16,410 nt of DNA from an uncultured Porphyromonadaceae bacterium (GTDB lineage: Bacteria > Bacteroidota > Bacteroidia > Bacteroidales > Muribaculaceae). The stretch lies in NCBI GenBank assembly GCA_900550025.1, contig URQP01000060.1:1-16410 (forward strand), written 5' to 3'. Position numbers and translations under genes: made by a program. This document shows, piece after piece, positions 1-7,380 of this stretch. The number at the start of each line of letters is the position of its first letter. The stretch's first letter is position 1. The notes below the pieces were generated by a model. That model saw only the letters and a list, made by a program, of their open reading frames with translations. It did no database searches and was not told where the DNA came from.

Positions 1-164
1 AGACAGCCATCGTTATCCCAGGCAATAAAGGACCAGATATCTGAATTCAGAGGACTGTATAAATAAACATTTCTGTTCTGTGTGTCTACGTTTCCCATCA
101 GAATCTGAAATGCCATCCAGTAAACAATATTTTCTTCATCAATCGTAAAGGTACGCAATTCCAT
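1..164 (-). pseudogene. CotH-type kinase fragment, N-terminal half missing, cut by window edge
   Basis: Read on the minus strand from an ATG at 164, an open frame of 54 codons runs off the left edge. Its protein contains ENIVYWMAFQILMGN, then GNVDTQNRN, then FIAWDNDG. This order and spacing match the catalytic core of CotH-family protein kinases: a D-x4-N catalytic segment followed by a W-D-x-D metal-binding segment. CotH proteins normally carry a long N-terminal part with the ATP-binding lysine before this point. Here the same frame is closed by TAG at 188-186, and no other frame up to the tamL promoter shows related sequence. The likeliest reading is a 5'-truncated remnant. An internal start of a short gene, or an assembly join, are alternatives. 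Codons (ATT, GTT, TTA, GAA) are more AT-rich than in the neighbours, which hints at foreign origin. The family call rests on motif recognition only. Confidence 0.5.
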
Positions 165-259
165 CCAAAATAAGACAAAAACAACCTACGATTTTTCTCA
201 TAGAAAATCATAAATTCTTTTTTAACAGCACCGATTATACGAGTTAAAAGCAAATATCG

Positions 260-267
260 TATCTTCG
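260..267 (+). promoter_or_regulatory. Probable -7 element of the tamL promoter
   Basis: TATCTTCG matches the Bacteroidota -7 consensus TAnnTTTG at all but one base and lies 25 bases before the tamL ATG. No good -33 TTTG is seen about 19 bases upstream. The element is embedded in a dyad, TATCTT-CGC-AAGATA, at 260-274. Confidence 0.4.
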
Positions 268-292
268 CAAGATAATTGCCTGAAGGACAAAA

Positions 293-2638
293 ATGGTAGC
301 GACATCACATAAGTTCATAATCAAAGCCGTGGTTATCACGGTTCTGACATTGCTTATATCCTGCAACACCACCAAGCATGTGCCCGAGGGACAATACCTG
401 CTCAACAAAGTGAAAATCGACGTCAGCGAAGGAAACGACGGAAAATTCAACAAAAAAGAACTTCATAACTATTTGCGCCAAACTCCCAACCACGAGATTT
501 TAGGCGGCGCAAAATTCCAACTGTCAATCTACAACCTGTCGGGCAAAGACAGCACCAAATGGTACAACAAATGGCTGCGGCGGTTAGGACAGGCACCGGT
601 AATCTACGACCCCGAGCTCACGGCAGCATCTGCCAACCAGCTGAAACTCGCCTTGGTAAACCAAGGATATATGGATACAGAAGTGTCAGTCGACACAGTA
701 ACCGACGGCAAGAAAATCGAAGTGGACTATCACATTGCCCCCGGTGAGCCGCACTACATTGCAGGCATCACATACAACATCCCGGATGACAGTCTGCGCA
801 ATATAATTATGAACGACTCCTCGGAATTCATACTCCACAACGGAGCTTTGTTCAACCGCAACGATATGGAAGAGGAACGCACAAAAATAGCGATACGGCT
901 GCGGGAAAAAGGCTATTTCGGCTTCAACAAAGAATACATAACTTATACGGCCGACACTACCGAGAACAATAAAGCAGTGGACCTCACGCTCAACGTAATG
1001 CCTCCTTACGAGAACAACCGTATTGCCGGCTACACACGCCACCGTCCTTTCTACATAAGAAGCATCTACGTAATCACCGACTACGACCCGATGAAGCGCC
1101 ACGACCTGTCCGAATACCAGCAAGAAGATACGGTGACCCATAAAGGGATAAACATCCTCTACGGGGACGAACATTACCTCCGGGCATCCATAATAGACGA
1201 CAACTGCTTCATCAAAATCGGCGAGAAATACAATTCCGCGGATGTAGACCGCACATACCAGTCATTAGGCAGGTTAGGTATCCTTAAATATGTAAACATT
1301 GCTTTCGAGCAGGCTGGAGAACACGACGGCAAACTCTGGCTCGACTCCTATATACTGCTGACCAAAGCCAAACCGCAAAGTGTGTCCGTATCGCTGGAAG
1401 GAACGAACTCGGAAGGAGACCTCGGATTCGGAGTAGAGACGACCTACCAGCACCGCAATATAGCGAAAGGCTCTGAATTGCTCACCGCCAAGCTCGGAAT
1501 CAACTACGAAAGCATCTCCGGCGACATTTCCGGACTCGTCAACAACCGTTATGCGGAATACTCCGGCGAAGTAAACATCAATTTCCCGAAATTCATTTTT
1601 CCTTTCCTGAAAAAAAGTTTCAGGCAAAAAATACGCGCCAACACAGAGTTCGGCACGACATTCTCTTATCAGGAACGTCCGGAATACACACGCGTGATAG
1701 CCGGTGCCGGATGGAAATACAAATGGACAGAGCAAGGCAGCATGATAAGTCATACGTTCGACCTGCTGGACATAAACTATGTGTACCTGCCGCAAATAAC
1801 AGATTCATTCCTCGACGAAATCGCGCCCGACAACCCATTGCTGCGCTATTCCTACGAGGACCACTTCATAATGCGTACAGGATACTCTTTCTATTACACC
1901 AACAAAAAGGCCACCCATGGGATTGGGAATTTCGTGTACCAGCCGGACATCTACACCATACGTGCCGGAATAGAGACCGCCGGCAACATCCTTAACCTGT
2001 TCTCGCACATAACCAACCAGAAAAAAGACCCGCAAGCCGACGCTTACAAAGTGCTGGGAATACAATATTCACAATATGTGAAACTCAACGCGGATTATTC
2101 CATCAACCACTCGTTCGACCGCCGCAATTCACTTGTATTCCACGCCGGGGCAGGAGTAGCCGTACCATACGGCAACACTACTATACTGCCATTCGAAAAA
2201 AGATTCTACTCCGGCGGGGCAAACAGCGTCAGGGGATGGTCGGTCCGCACATTAGGGCCGGGCAGCTATAACAGCAACAACTCGGTAAGCTCCTTTATGG
2301 AGCAATGCGGCGACATACGCCTTGACCTCAACCTCGAATACCGCGCGCGGCTGTTCTGGGTGTTCGAGCTGGCAGCTTTCATCGACGCAGGAAACATCTG
2401 GACAATACGCTCGTATGAGAACCAGCCGGGAGGAGTATTCAAATTCAACGAATTCTACAAGCAAATAGCCGTGGCTTACGGTCTCGGACTGCGCATGAAC
2501 TTCAATTACTTCCTGCTGCGCCTCGATTGCGGCATGAAAGCCGTCAACCCGGCAGAGGGGCAGGAACGGTTTCCTCTGATTCATCCCGATTTTGGCAGGG
2601 ATTTTGCATTGCATTTCTCTGTTGGCTATCCATTTTAG
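293..2638 (+). CDS. tamL: TamL-like Omp85/BamA-family outer membrane lipoprotein
   Basis: This 781-residue protein belongs to the Omp85 superfamily, whose members insert beta-barrel proteins into, or pass proteins across, the outer membrane. Residues 1-24 form a lipoprotein signal peptide: K7 and K11, a hydrophobic stretch, then the lipobox LISC with C24 as the lipidated residue. A lipid-anchored TamA relative is the feature that defines TamL in Bacteroidota. Residues from about 35 to 370 are POTRA-like and contain GYMDTEVSVD and GYFGFNKEY, typical POTRA strand-turns. The barrel fills roughly 385-781. It has the loop-6 motif SGGANSVRGW with R647-G648-W649, and it ends in ALHFSVGYPF with a terminal phenylalanine, the usual barrel insertion signal. 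ATG 293 is the only start giving a complete signal peptide. The partner gene tamB is not next to it here. The HAD phosphatase follows 22 bases after the stop, so co-transcription is likely. A BamA paralogue is the alternative. Confidence 0.88.
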   Translation: MVATSHKFIIKAVVITVLTLLISCNTTKHVPEGQYLLNKVKIDVSEGNDGKFNKKELHNYLRQTPNHEILGGAKFQLSIYNLSGKDSTKWYNKWLRRLGQAPVIYDPELTAASANQLKLALVNQGYMDTEVSVDTVTDGKKIEVDYHIAPGEPHYIAGITYNIPDDSLRNIIMNDSSEFILHNGALFNRNDMEEERTKIAIRLREKGYFGFNKEYITYTADTTENNKAVDLTLNVMPPYENNRIAGYTRHRPFYIRSIYVITDYDPMKRHDLSEYQQEDTVTHKGINILYGDEHYLRASIIDDNCFIKIGEKYNSADVDRTYQSLGRLGILKYVNIAFEQAGEHDGKLWLDSYILLTKAKPQSVSVSLEGTNSEGDLGFGVETTYQHRNIAKGSELLTAKLGINYESISGDISGLVNNRYAEYSGEVNINFPKFIFPFLKKSFRQKIRANTEFGTTFSYQERPEYTRVIAGAGWKYKWTEQGSMISHTFDLLDINYVYLPQITDSFLDEIAPDNPLLRYSYEDHFIMRTGYSFYYTNKKATHGIGNFVYQPDIYTIRAGIETAGNILNLFSHITNQKKDPQADAYKVLGIQYSQYVKLNADYSINHSFDRRNSLVFHAGAGVAVPYGNTTILPFEKRFYSGGANSVRGWSVRTLGPGSYNSNNSVSSFMEQCGDIRLDLNLEYRARLFWVFELAAFIDAGNIWTIRSYENQPGGVFKFNEFYKQIAVAYGLGLRMNFNYFLLRLDCGMKAVNPAEGQERFPLIHPDFGRDFALHFSVGYPF

Positions 2639-2660
2639 TAATTATTTAACCATTCGATAT

Positions 2661-3314
2661 ATGAAAGAATTAGTGATTTTCGACCTCGACGGCACTTTGA
2701 TTAATTCAATCAAAGATCTCGGAGCCGCTACAAATTTCGCATTGCAAAAAAACGGATACCCGGTGCATCCGCTTGAAGCATACCCGATGTATGTAGGCAA
2801 CGGTGTGAACAAGCTTATCGAACGCGCCTTACCGGAAGCAGCCCGCAATCAGGAAAACATCGAATTGCTTAAAAAGGATTTCAAGGAATACTATGACAAC
2901 CACAACACAGATTTCACGACAACTTACGAGGGGATGCCAGAGCTGCTAAAGGAGCTACAAGAAAAAGGCATAAAAATCGCAGTAGCCTCTAACAAATACC
3001 AAGAAGCCACCACAAAGCTCGTCCGCCACTACTATCCCGACATCAATTTCATCGACATCTGCGGGCAAAAAGAAGGGATAAAAGTGAAGCCCGACCCTTC
3101 CATCGTGTTCGGTATACTCGCCGATGCCTGTGTACGCAAGCAAAATGTGCTTTATGTAGGCGATTCCGGAGTGGATATGGAGACAGCCCGGCGCGCATGT
3201 GTGGAATCTGTCGGTGTTACTTGGGGATTCCGCACGGCCAAAGAGCTGCGTGAGTTCAACGCCGGCACCATAGTCGACAGCCCGGCCGAAATACTCAACC
3301 TCATCAATCAATGA
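2661..3314 (+). CDS. gph: HAD-family phosphatase, phosphoglycolate phosphatase-like
   Basis: This 217-residue haloacid dehalogenase hydrolase has all four catalytic motifs. Motif I is FDLDGT, with nucleophile D8 and acid/base D10. Motif II is VASN with S110. Motif III is K143 in KVKPDP. Motif IV is GDSGVDM with D168 and D172. The alpha-helical cap inserted between motifs I and II (about 15-85) and the overall length fit the phosphoglycolate phosphatase/beta-phosphoglucomutase group. The true substrate cannot be read from sequence; phosphoglycolate clean-up, pyrophosphate or a sugar phosphate are all possible. The start was set at ATG 2661 because FDLDGT normally lies within the first ten residues. 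An in-frame ATG at 2592 lies inside tamL and adds 23 unrelated residues. It sits 22 bases downstream of tamL, probably in the same transcript, and is followed by a strong hairpin terminator. Confidence 0.88.
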   Translation: MKELVIFDLDGTLINSIKDLGAATNFALQKNGYPVHPLEAYPMYVGNGVNKLIERALPEAARNQENIELLKKDFKEYYDNHNTDFTTTYEGMPELLKELQEKGIKIAVASNKYQEATTKLVRHYYPDINFIDICGQKEGIKVKPDPSIVFGILADACVRKQNVLYVGDSGVDMETARRACVESVGVTWGFRTAKELREFNAGTIVDSPAEILNLINQ

Positions 3315-3323
3315 ACAATATAA

Positions 3324-3364
3324 AATATGGGGATGCCACCCACCGGCGCATCCCCATATTCTTT
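3324..3364. terminator. Bidirectional Rho-independent terminator between convergent genes
   Basis: A perfect 13-base-pair stem (AATATGGGGATGC at 3324-3336 with its complement at 3348-3360) encloses an 11-base loop. It is followed by CTTTT on the plus strand and by TTTTATA on the minus strand. It lies 10 bases after the phosphatase stop and 23 bases after the TPR gene stop, so it can end transcripts from both sides. Confidence 0.9.
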
Positions 3365-3382
3365 TCCAATCTATTTTAGAGA

Positions 3383-4627
3383 TTATCTTCCTTCCAAAGC
3401 GTTCAACTTAGCTTCGTCGCCAAGCTGGTAATACAAGTTGCTCAACACACGCTTTGCCGACATATCCGTATTATCAAGCTCGTATGCCTTCTCTATATAA
3501 GGAAGAGCCTCACGATAAAGCGGCATCAACTCGTTATTGATGGCATTCTGATATTCCGCGCCTGTAAGCTTGTTTACTTTCTCACGCACAACCGCAGCCT
3601 TTCTTACGATGCATGCGCCGGCGTTGAACTGGGCCGGAGCGAAATTAGGATCAAGCTCGGTAGCTTTTTTGTAGTTCGCAAAAGCCTGTTCGTCATCCTT
3701 CTTCTGCTCGCAAATGAATCCCATCAGATTGTAAAGGTCGGCACTGTTAGGATTGCCCGCAATAGCGCTTTCTATCAGAGCCTGTGCCTCGTCATATTGA
3801 TTATGGTTGATATTGTCATTGATAATCAATTTGATATACTGGGAATCCTCTTTGCCATAAACCTTGTTAGCCTCTTTAGCGAGTTCAACGATACCGATTG
3901 TATCCTGAAGATTTGCCATACAGCTCAACGCGTAATCGTATGCCTCTTTCTTTTGGTATCCCAACTTACGCGCCATAGCGAAAGCGTCGATAGCGCCTTT
4001 CAAATCCTCACCTTGCCAAAGGGCAACACCTTCGAAAAATGCCATTTCGGCCACTGTCGAATCAGGTACGGCAAATTTGTCGCGGTCTGCAATTCCGGAA
4101 TACGGCATCTTCACATAGACGTCCCACAATTGTCCGGCTTCCTTGTAATTACCCTTGTTATACATCAGGTTGCCCGCAATCGAGAAATCATTGTGGTGCC
4201 CCATCAACAGATTCACAATATCTTTCGAATATTTGGTCTTCACCTTTATCGAGCCGTCTTTGTTAAGCTTGTACTGGCCTTTTTTGTCAACCTGCTTCAC
4301 TGTGTCAAGCGGAAGGGCAGCCTTGAAATAATCATATCCTTTAAGAAGAGCATTCGACATAAGGACTGAATCAGCCGCTTGTCCCAATTGCAATTTCACC
4401 ATCTCCTGATCATAAATGCCGAAATTAGCCTTACCACCAAGGAACCAAGTTTTTGCGTCACTCTTAGTCTCGTCATTCGTCAACGCCGGTACTATTTTCT
4501 CGGCTGCCGACTTGTAATCGGGCGACATTTTGTCAAGGATGTTATCCACCTCGTCAACTACCGATTTCTGTGCAAATGCGCCGAACGTTGTCAAAGCGCA
4601 AAGCAATAAAACTGATTTTGTTTTCAT
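3383..4627 (-). CDS. Exported tetratricopeptide repeat (TPR) protein
   Basis: This 414-residue protein starts with a clear Sec signal peptide (K2 and K4, then VLLLCALTTFGAFA). Cleavage is probable after A19 and there is no lipobox cysteine, so it is expected in the periplasm. The mature part is made of helical hairpins of TPR type. Recognisable units begin near IAGNLMYNKGNYKEA, AFFEGVALWQGEDLKGAI, and LYNLMGFICEQKKDDEQAF, the last followed by YKKATELDPNFAPAQFNAG, which is the best match to the TPR consensus. TPR units bind other proteins, and no catalytic motif is visible, so a scaffold role in the envelope is the cautious inference. It begins only 20 bases after the gyrA stop with no terminator between, so it is almost certainly the second gene of a gyrA operon. 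I recall the same gyrA-TPR neighbour pair in other Bacteroidales. Its partner is unknown. Confidence 0.87.
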   Translation of the reverse strand: MKTKSVLLLCALTTFGAFAQKSVVDEVDNILDKMSPDYKSAAEKIVPALTNDETKSDAKTWFLGGKANFGIYDQEMVKLQLGQAADSVLMSNALLKGYDYFKAALPLDTVKQVDKKGQYKLNKDGSIKVKTKYSKDIVNLLMGHHNDFSIAGNLMYNKGNYKEAGQLWDVYVKMPYSGIADRDKFAVPDSTVAEMAFFEGVALWQGEDLKGAIDAFAMARKLGYQKKEAYDYALSCMANLQDTIGIVELAKEANKVYGKEDSQYIKLIINDNINHNQYDEAQALIESAIAGNPNSADLYNLMGFICEQKKDDEQAFANYKKATELDPNFAPAQFNAGACIVRKAAVVREKVNKLTGAEYQNAINNELMPLYREALPYIEKAYELDNTDMSAKRVLSNLYYQLGDEAKLNALEGR

Positions 4628-4647
4628 ATCAATAGATTTGTTGTTAG

Positions 4648-7170
4648 TTAATTATTTTCTGTTATTTGTACCTCTGGAGCATTACCGTCAGCGTTTGTCT
4701 CATCCGCAACCGCATCTTCGACATCCTGTTCAGACGCCACTTTGCATACAGAAGCAATCTCGTCGCCGCGTTTCTCAAGATTTATCAACCTTACGCCCTG
4801 CGTTGCACGGCCCATCACACGGACATCGGAAACTTTCATACGCAACGTTATGCCCGACTTGTTGATAATCATCAAATCGTTCGCCTCAGTCACGTTCTTT
4901 ATAGAAACCAGCTTGCCGGTCTTTTCGGTTATGTTCAAAGTCTTCACGCCCTTACCGCCACGGTTGGTGATGCGGTAATCGTCGATGCTCGAACGTTTGC
5001 CGTAACCTTGTTCGGAAACAACCATGACAGTTTCTTCCGGATTGCCGGTCATAGTTATCATACCTATTACTTCATCGTCGCCTCCGTCGAGCGTCATGCC
5101 TTTCACGCCGGTAGACATACGTCCCATCTCACGCACGGCTTTTTCATTGAAACGGATGGCTCGGCCATTACGGTTTGCCAATATCACCTCGGCGTTGCCG
5201 TCGGTCATACGGACTTGTATCAACTGGTCATCCTCACGTATGATGATTGCGTTCACTCCGTTCTGACGAGGACGCGAATAAGCCTCCAGACTTGTTTTCT
5301 TTATTATTCCGCGCTTGGTGCAGAACAGGAGATAATGGGAATTGATAAATTCCTGATCATCGAGACGCTTCACACGTATGAATGCGTTAACCTTGTCATC
5401 AGCGTCGATGTTGAGCAAGTTCTGTATCGCCCTGCCCTTCGAGTTCTTCGAGCCTTCCGGAATCTCATATACCTTAAGCCAATAGCAACGTCCCTTTTGC
5501 GTGAAGAACAGCATATAGTTGTGCATCGAGGCCGTATATATGTACTCTATGAAATCTTCGTCGCGCGTGTCGCTGCCTTTCGCTCCCATTCCGCCGCGTC
5601 CTTGTGTGCGGAATTCCGACAATGCTGTACGCTTGATATATCCGAGATGCGAAATCGTGATTATCATATCGTCGTCGGCATAGAAGTCCTCCGCGTTAAA
5701 TTCCTCGGAAGCATACACTATGTCCGTGCGGCGCTCGTCGCCGTACTTATCGCGGGTCTCGATAAGCTCGTCGCGTATCACCTGACGGCATACGGCATCG
5801 TCGCTAAGCACAGAATTCAAGAATTCAATCTGACGCTCCAATTCCTCATACTCGGCATGGAGCTTGTCCTGACTCAGACCGGTAAGCGCACCGAGACGCA
5901 TCTCCACAATGGCTTTCGTCTGCGGCTCGTCAAGGCCGAAACGCTCCGAAAGACGTTGGCGCGCCTCGTCAGTAGTCTTGGATGTCTTGATAATGTCTAC
6001 CACCTCGTTGATATTGTCGCTGGCGATTATCAACCCCTCCACGATATGCGCGCGGTCCTGCGCTTTCTTCAGCAAGAATCGCGAACGACGGATTACGACC
6101 TCGTGGCGATGGTCGACAAAAGCCTGAAGTATCTCTTTCAGGTTGAGCAATTTCGGCGTGCCGTTGACAAGAGCCACATTATTGACACTGAAAGCCGACT
6201 GCAACGGTGTCATCTTATACAGCTTGTTGAGAACCACACTTGCATTCGCGTCCTTCTTCACCTCAATGACAATGCGCATGCCGTAGCGTTTGCTACTGCC
6301 GTCCTCAATGCTCGAAATGCCTTCGATACGCTTGTCCTCAACCATATCGGCGATGGTCTTTATCAGCTCGGCCTTATATACATTATAAGGTATTTCGGTG
6401 ATTACTATCGTCTCACGGTCGCCGTTCGACTCTATCTCCGCCTTTGCCCTTACCACAATGCGCCCGCGGCCGGTCTCGTATGCCTCCTTCACGCCCGCAT
6501 AGCCGTAGATAGTGCCGCCTGTCGGGAAATCAGGAGCTTTTATGTATTGCATCAGTCCCTCGATGGTGATTTCAGGGTCGTCGAGCAATGCAACGGAAGC
6601 GTTTATAGCCTCCGTAAGATTGTGCGGCGGCATATTCGTGGCCATACCGACCGCGATGCCCGACGCTCCGTTGACAAGCAAGTTTGGGAACCGCGTAGGG
6701 AGCACTTCCGGCTCCATCAATGTATTATCGAAATTCGGGACGAAATTGACGGTATCCTCGTCAATGTCGCGCATCATTTCTTCACCCATCTTTGCAAGGC
6801 GCGCCTCTGTATAACGCATGGCCGCCGGCGAATCGCCGTCAATCGAGCCGAAATTACCCTGCGGATCAATAAGAGGATAGCGTAACGACCATTCCTGCGC
6901 CAGTCTGACCATTGTCAGATAAATGGAGGAATCCCCATGTGGGTGGAACTTACCCATAACTTCACCCACGATACGCGCCGACTTCTTCGTAGGCTGCGTA
7001 GACGTGTTCCCTATCCTTTCCATCCCGTACAACACACGGCGGTGCACCGGCTTAAAGCCGTCGCGCACATCCGGGAGCGCACGGGCAACGATAACCGACA
7101 TCGAGTAGTCAATGTAAGCACTTTGCATTTCCTGCTCAATATCAATCTTTTGAATACGATCTTCTGCCAT
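4648..7170 (-). CDS. gyrA: DNA gyrase subunit A
   Basis: This 840-residue type II topoisomerase subunit breaks and rejoins DNA and, with GyrB (not in this window), introduces negative supercoils. The catalytic tyrosine is Y120 in AAMRYTEARL. The quinolone-resistance region reads HPHGDSSIYLTMVR: S81 equals E. coli Ser83, while L85 stands where E. coli has Asp87. The coiled-coil tower occupies roughly 360-490. The C-terminal DNA-wrapping beta-pinwheel begins near 500 and carries a GyrA box, QGRGGMG, at 523-529 (canonical QRRGGKG). This box, and the repeated pinwheel blades, favour GyrA over ParC. The last 30 or so residues are an acidic tail, which in other gyrases tunes DNA wrapping. It has its own strong promoter and leads an operon with the TPR gene. 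The sense strand uses almost no TTA, CTA or TCA codons across 740 codons, as expected for a well-expressed gene. Confidence 0.97.
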   Translation of the reverse strand: MAEDRIQKIDIEQEMQSAYIDYSMSVIVARALPDVRDGFKPVHRRVLYGMERIGNTSTQPTKKSARIVGEVMGKFHPHGDSSIYLTMVRLAQEWSLRYPLIDPQGNFGSIDGDSPAAMRYTEARLAKMGEEMMRDIDEDTVNFVPNFDNTLMEPEVLPTRFPNLLVNGASGIAVGMATNMPPHNLTEAINASVALLDDPEITIEGLMQYIKAPDFPTGGTIYGYAGVKEAYETGRGRIVVRAKAEIESNGDRETIVITEIPYNVYKAELIKTIADMVEDKRIEGISSIEDGSSKRYGMRIVIEVKKDANASVVLNKLYKMTPLQSAFSVNNVALVNGTPKLLNLKEILQAFVDHRHEVVIRRSRFLLKKAQDRAHIVEGLIIASDNINEVVDIIKTSKTTDEARQRLSERFGLDEPQTKAIVEMRLGALTGLSQDKLHAEYEELERQIEFLNSVLSDDAVCRQVIRDELIETRDKYGDERRTDIVYASEEFNAEDFYADDDMIITISHLGYIKRTALSEFRTQGRGGMGAKGSDTRDEDFIEYIYTASMHNYMLFFTQKGRCYWLKVYEIPEGSKNSKGRAIQNLLNIDADDKVNAFIRVKRLDDQEFINSHYLLFCTKRGIIKKTSLEAYSRPRQNGVNAIIIREDDQLIQVRMTDGNAEVILANRNGRAIRFNEKAVREMGRMSTGVKGMTLDGGDDEVIGMITMTGNPEETVMVVSEQGYGKRSSIDDYRITNRGGKGVKTLNITEKTGKLVSIKNVTEANDLMIINKSGITLRMKVSDVRVMGRATQGVRLINLEKRGDEIASVCKVASEQDVEDAVADETNADGNAPEVQITENN

Positions 7171-7198
7171 ATATTTTATTTACTTTTATCTTTCTGCG

Positions 7199-7214
7199 AC
7201 CATATCAATATGGT
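7199..7214. promoter_or_regulatory. 16-base palindrome in the gyrA leader, possible operator
   Basis: ACCATAT-CA-ATATGGT is a perfect 7-base inverted repeat around a 2-base centre. It lies about 15-30 bases downstream of the gyrA -7 element and 29 bases before the ATG, a usual position for a repressor site. The protein that might bind it is unknown, and an RNA hairpin in the leader is an alternative. Confidence 0.4.
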
Positions 7215-7229
7215 AACCGCTTTATCTTG

Positions 7230-7260
7230 CAAAGATAATGCAAATCGTTTGTATAACAAA
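7230..7260 (-). promoter_or_regulatory. gyrA promoter (Bacteroidota -33/-7 type)
   Basis: On the minus strand TTTG (7260-7257) is followed after 19 bases by TATCTTTG (7237-7230). Both elements and their spacing fit the Bacteroidota housekeeping-sigma consensus TTTG-N19-TAnnTTTG exactly. Transcription should start near 7223, leaving a leader of about 50 bases. The -7 element forms half of a perfect dyad, TTATCTT-TGC-AAGATAA (7238-7222, minus strand). Confidence 0.75.
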
Positions 7261-7344
7261 CATCCTCACATCGAAACTCAAAACTTTTTTGTTCCGGTCA
7301 ACCATACACCAAGCACAAAAAAGTAAATTTCCTTCGATTGGCAC

Positions 7345-7352
7345 TATTTTTG
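7345..7352 (+). promoter_or_regulatory. -7 element of the clpC promoter
   Basis: TATTTTTG fits the Bacteroidota -7 consensus TAnnTTTG and lies 28 bases before the clpC ATG. No clear -33 element is seen at the expected distance. No CIRCE or CtsR-type heat-shock operator was found in the 210 bases between gyrA and clpC. Confidence 0.5.
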
Positions 7353-7380
7353 TAAGTCTTAATCAAAAAAGCACGCATAT

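Noticed and set aside
2592..2660. Longer start of the HAD phosphatase overlapping tamL
   Set aside because: The extra 23 residues are the frame-shifted tamL end. The catalytic FDLDGT belongs near the N-terminus, as given by ATG 2661.
4666..6885. A 739-codon open frame opposite gyrA
   Set aside because: It is exactly codon-aligned with gyrA, so stops arise only opposite TTA, CTA or TCA codons, which gyrA avoids. Its translation has no domain-like features. It is a by-product of codon bias.
7171..7380. Small gene or riboswitch between gyrA and clpC
   Set aside because: The apparent short frames overlap the promoters of both genes, and no riboswitch-like set of stems was found, only promoter elements and the palindromes reported.
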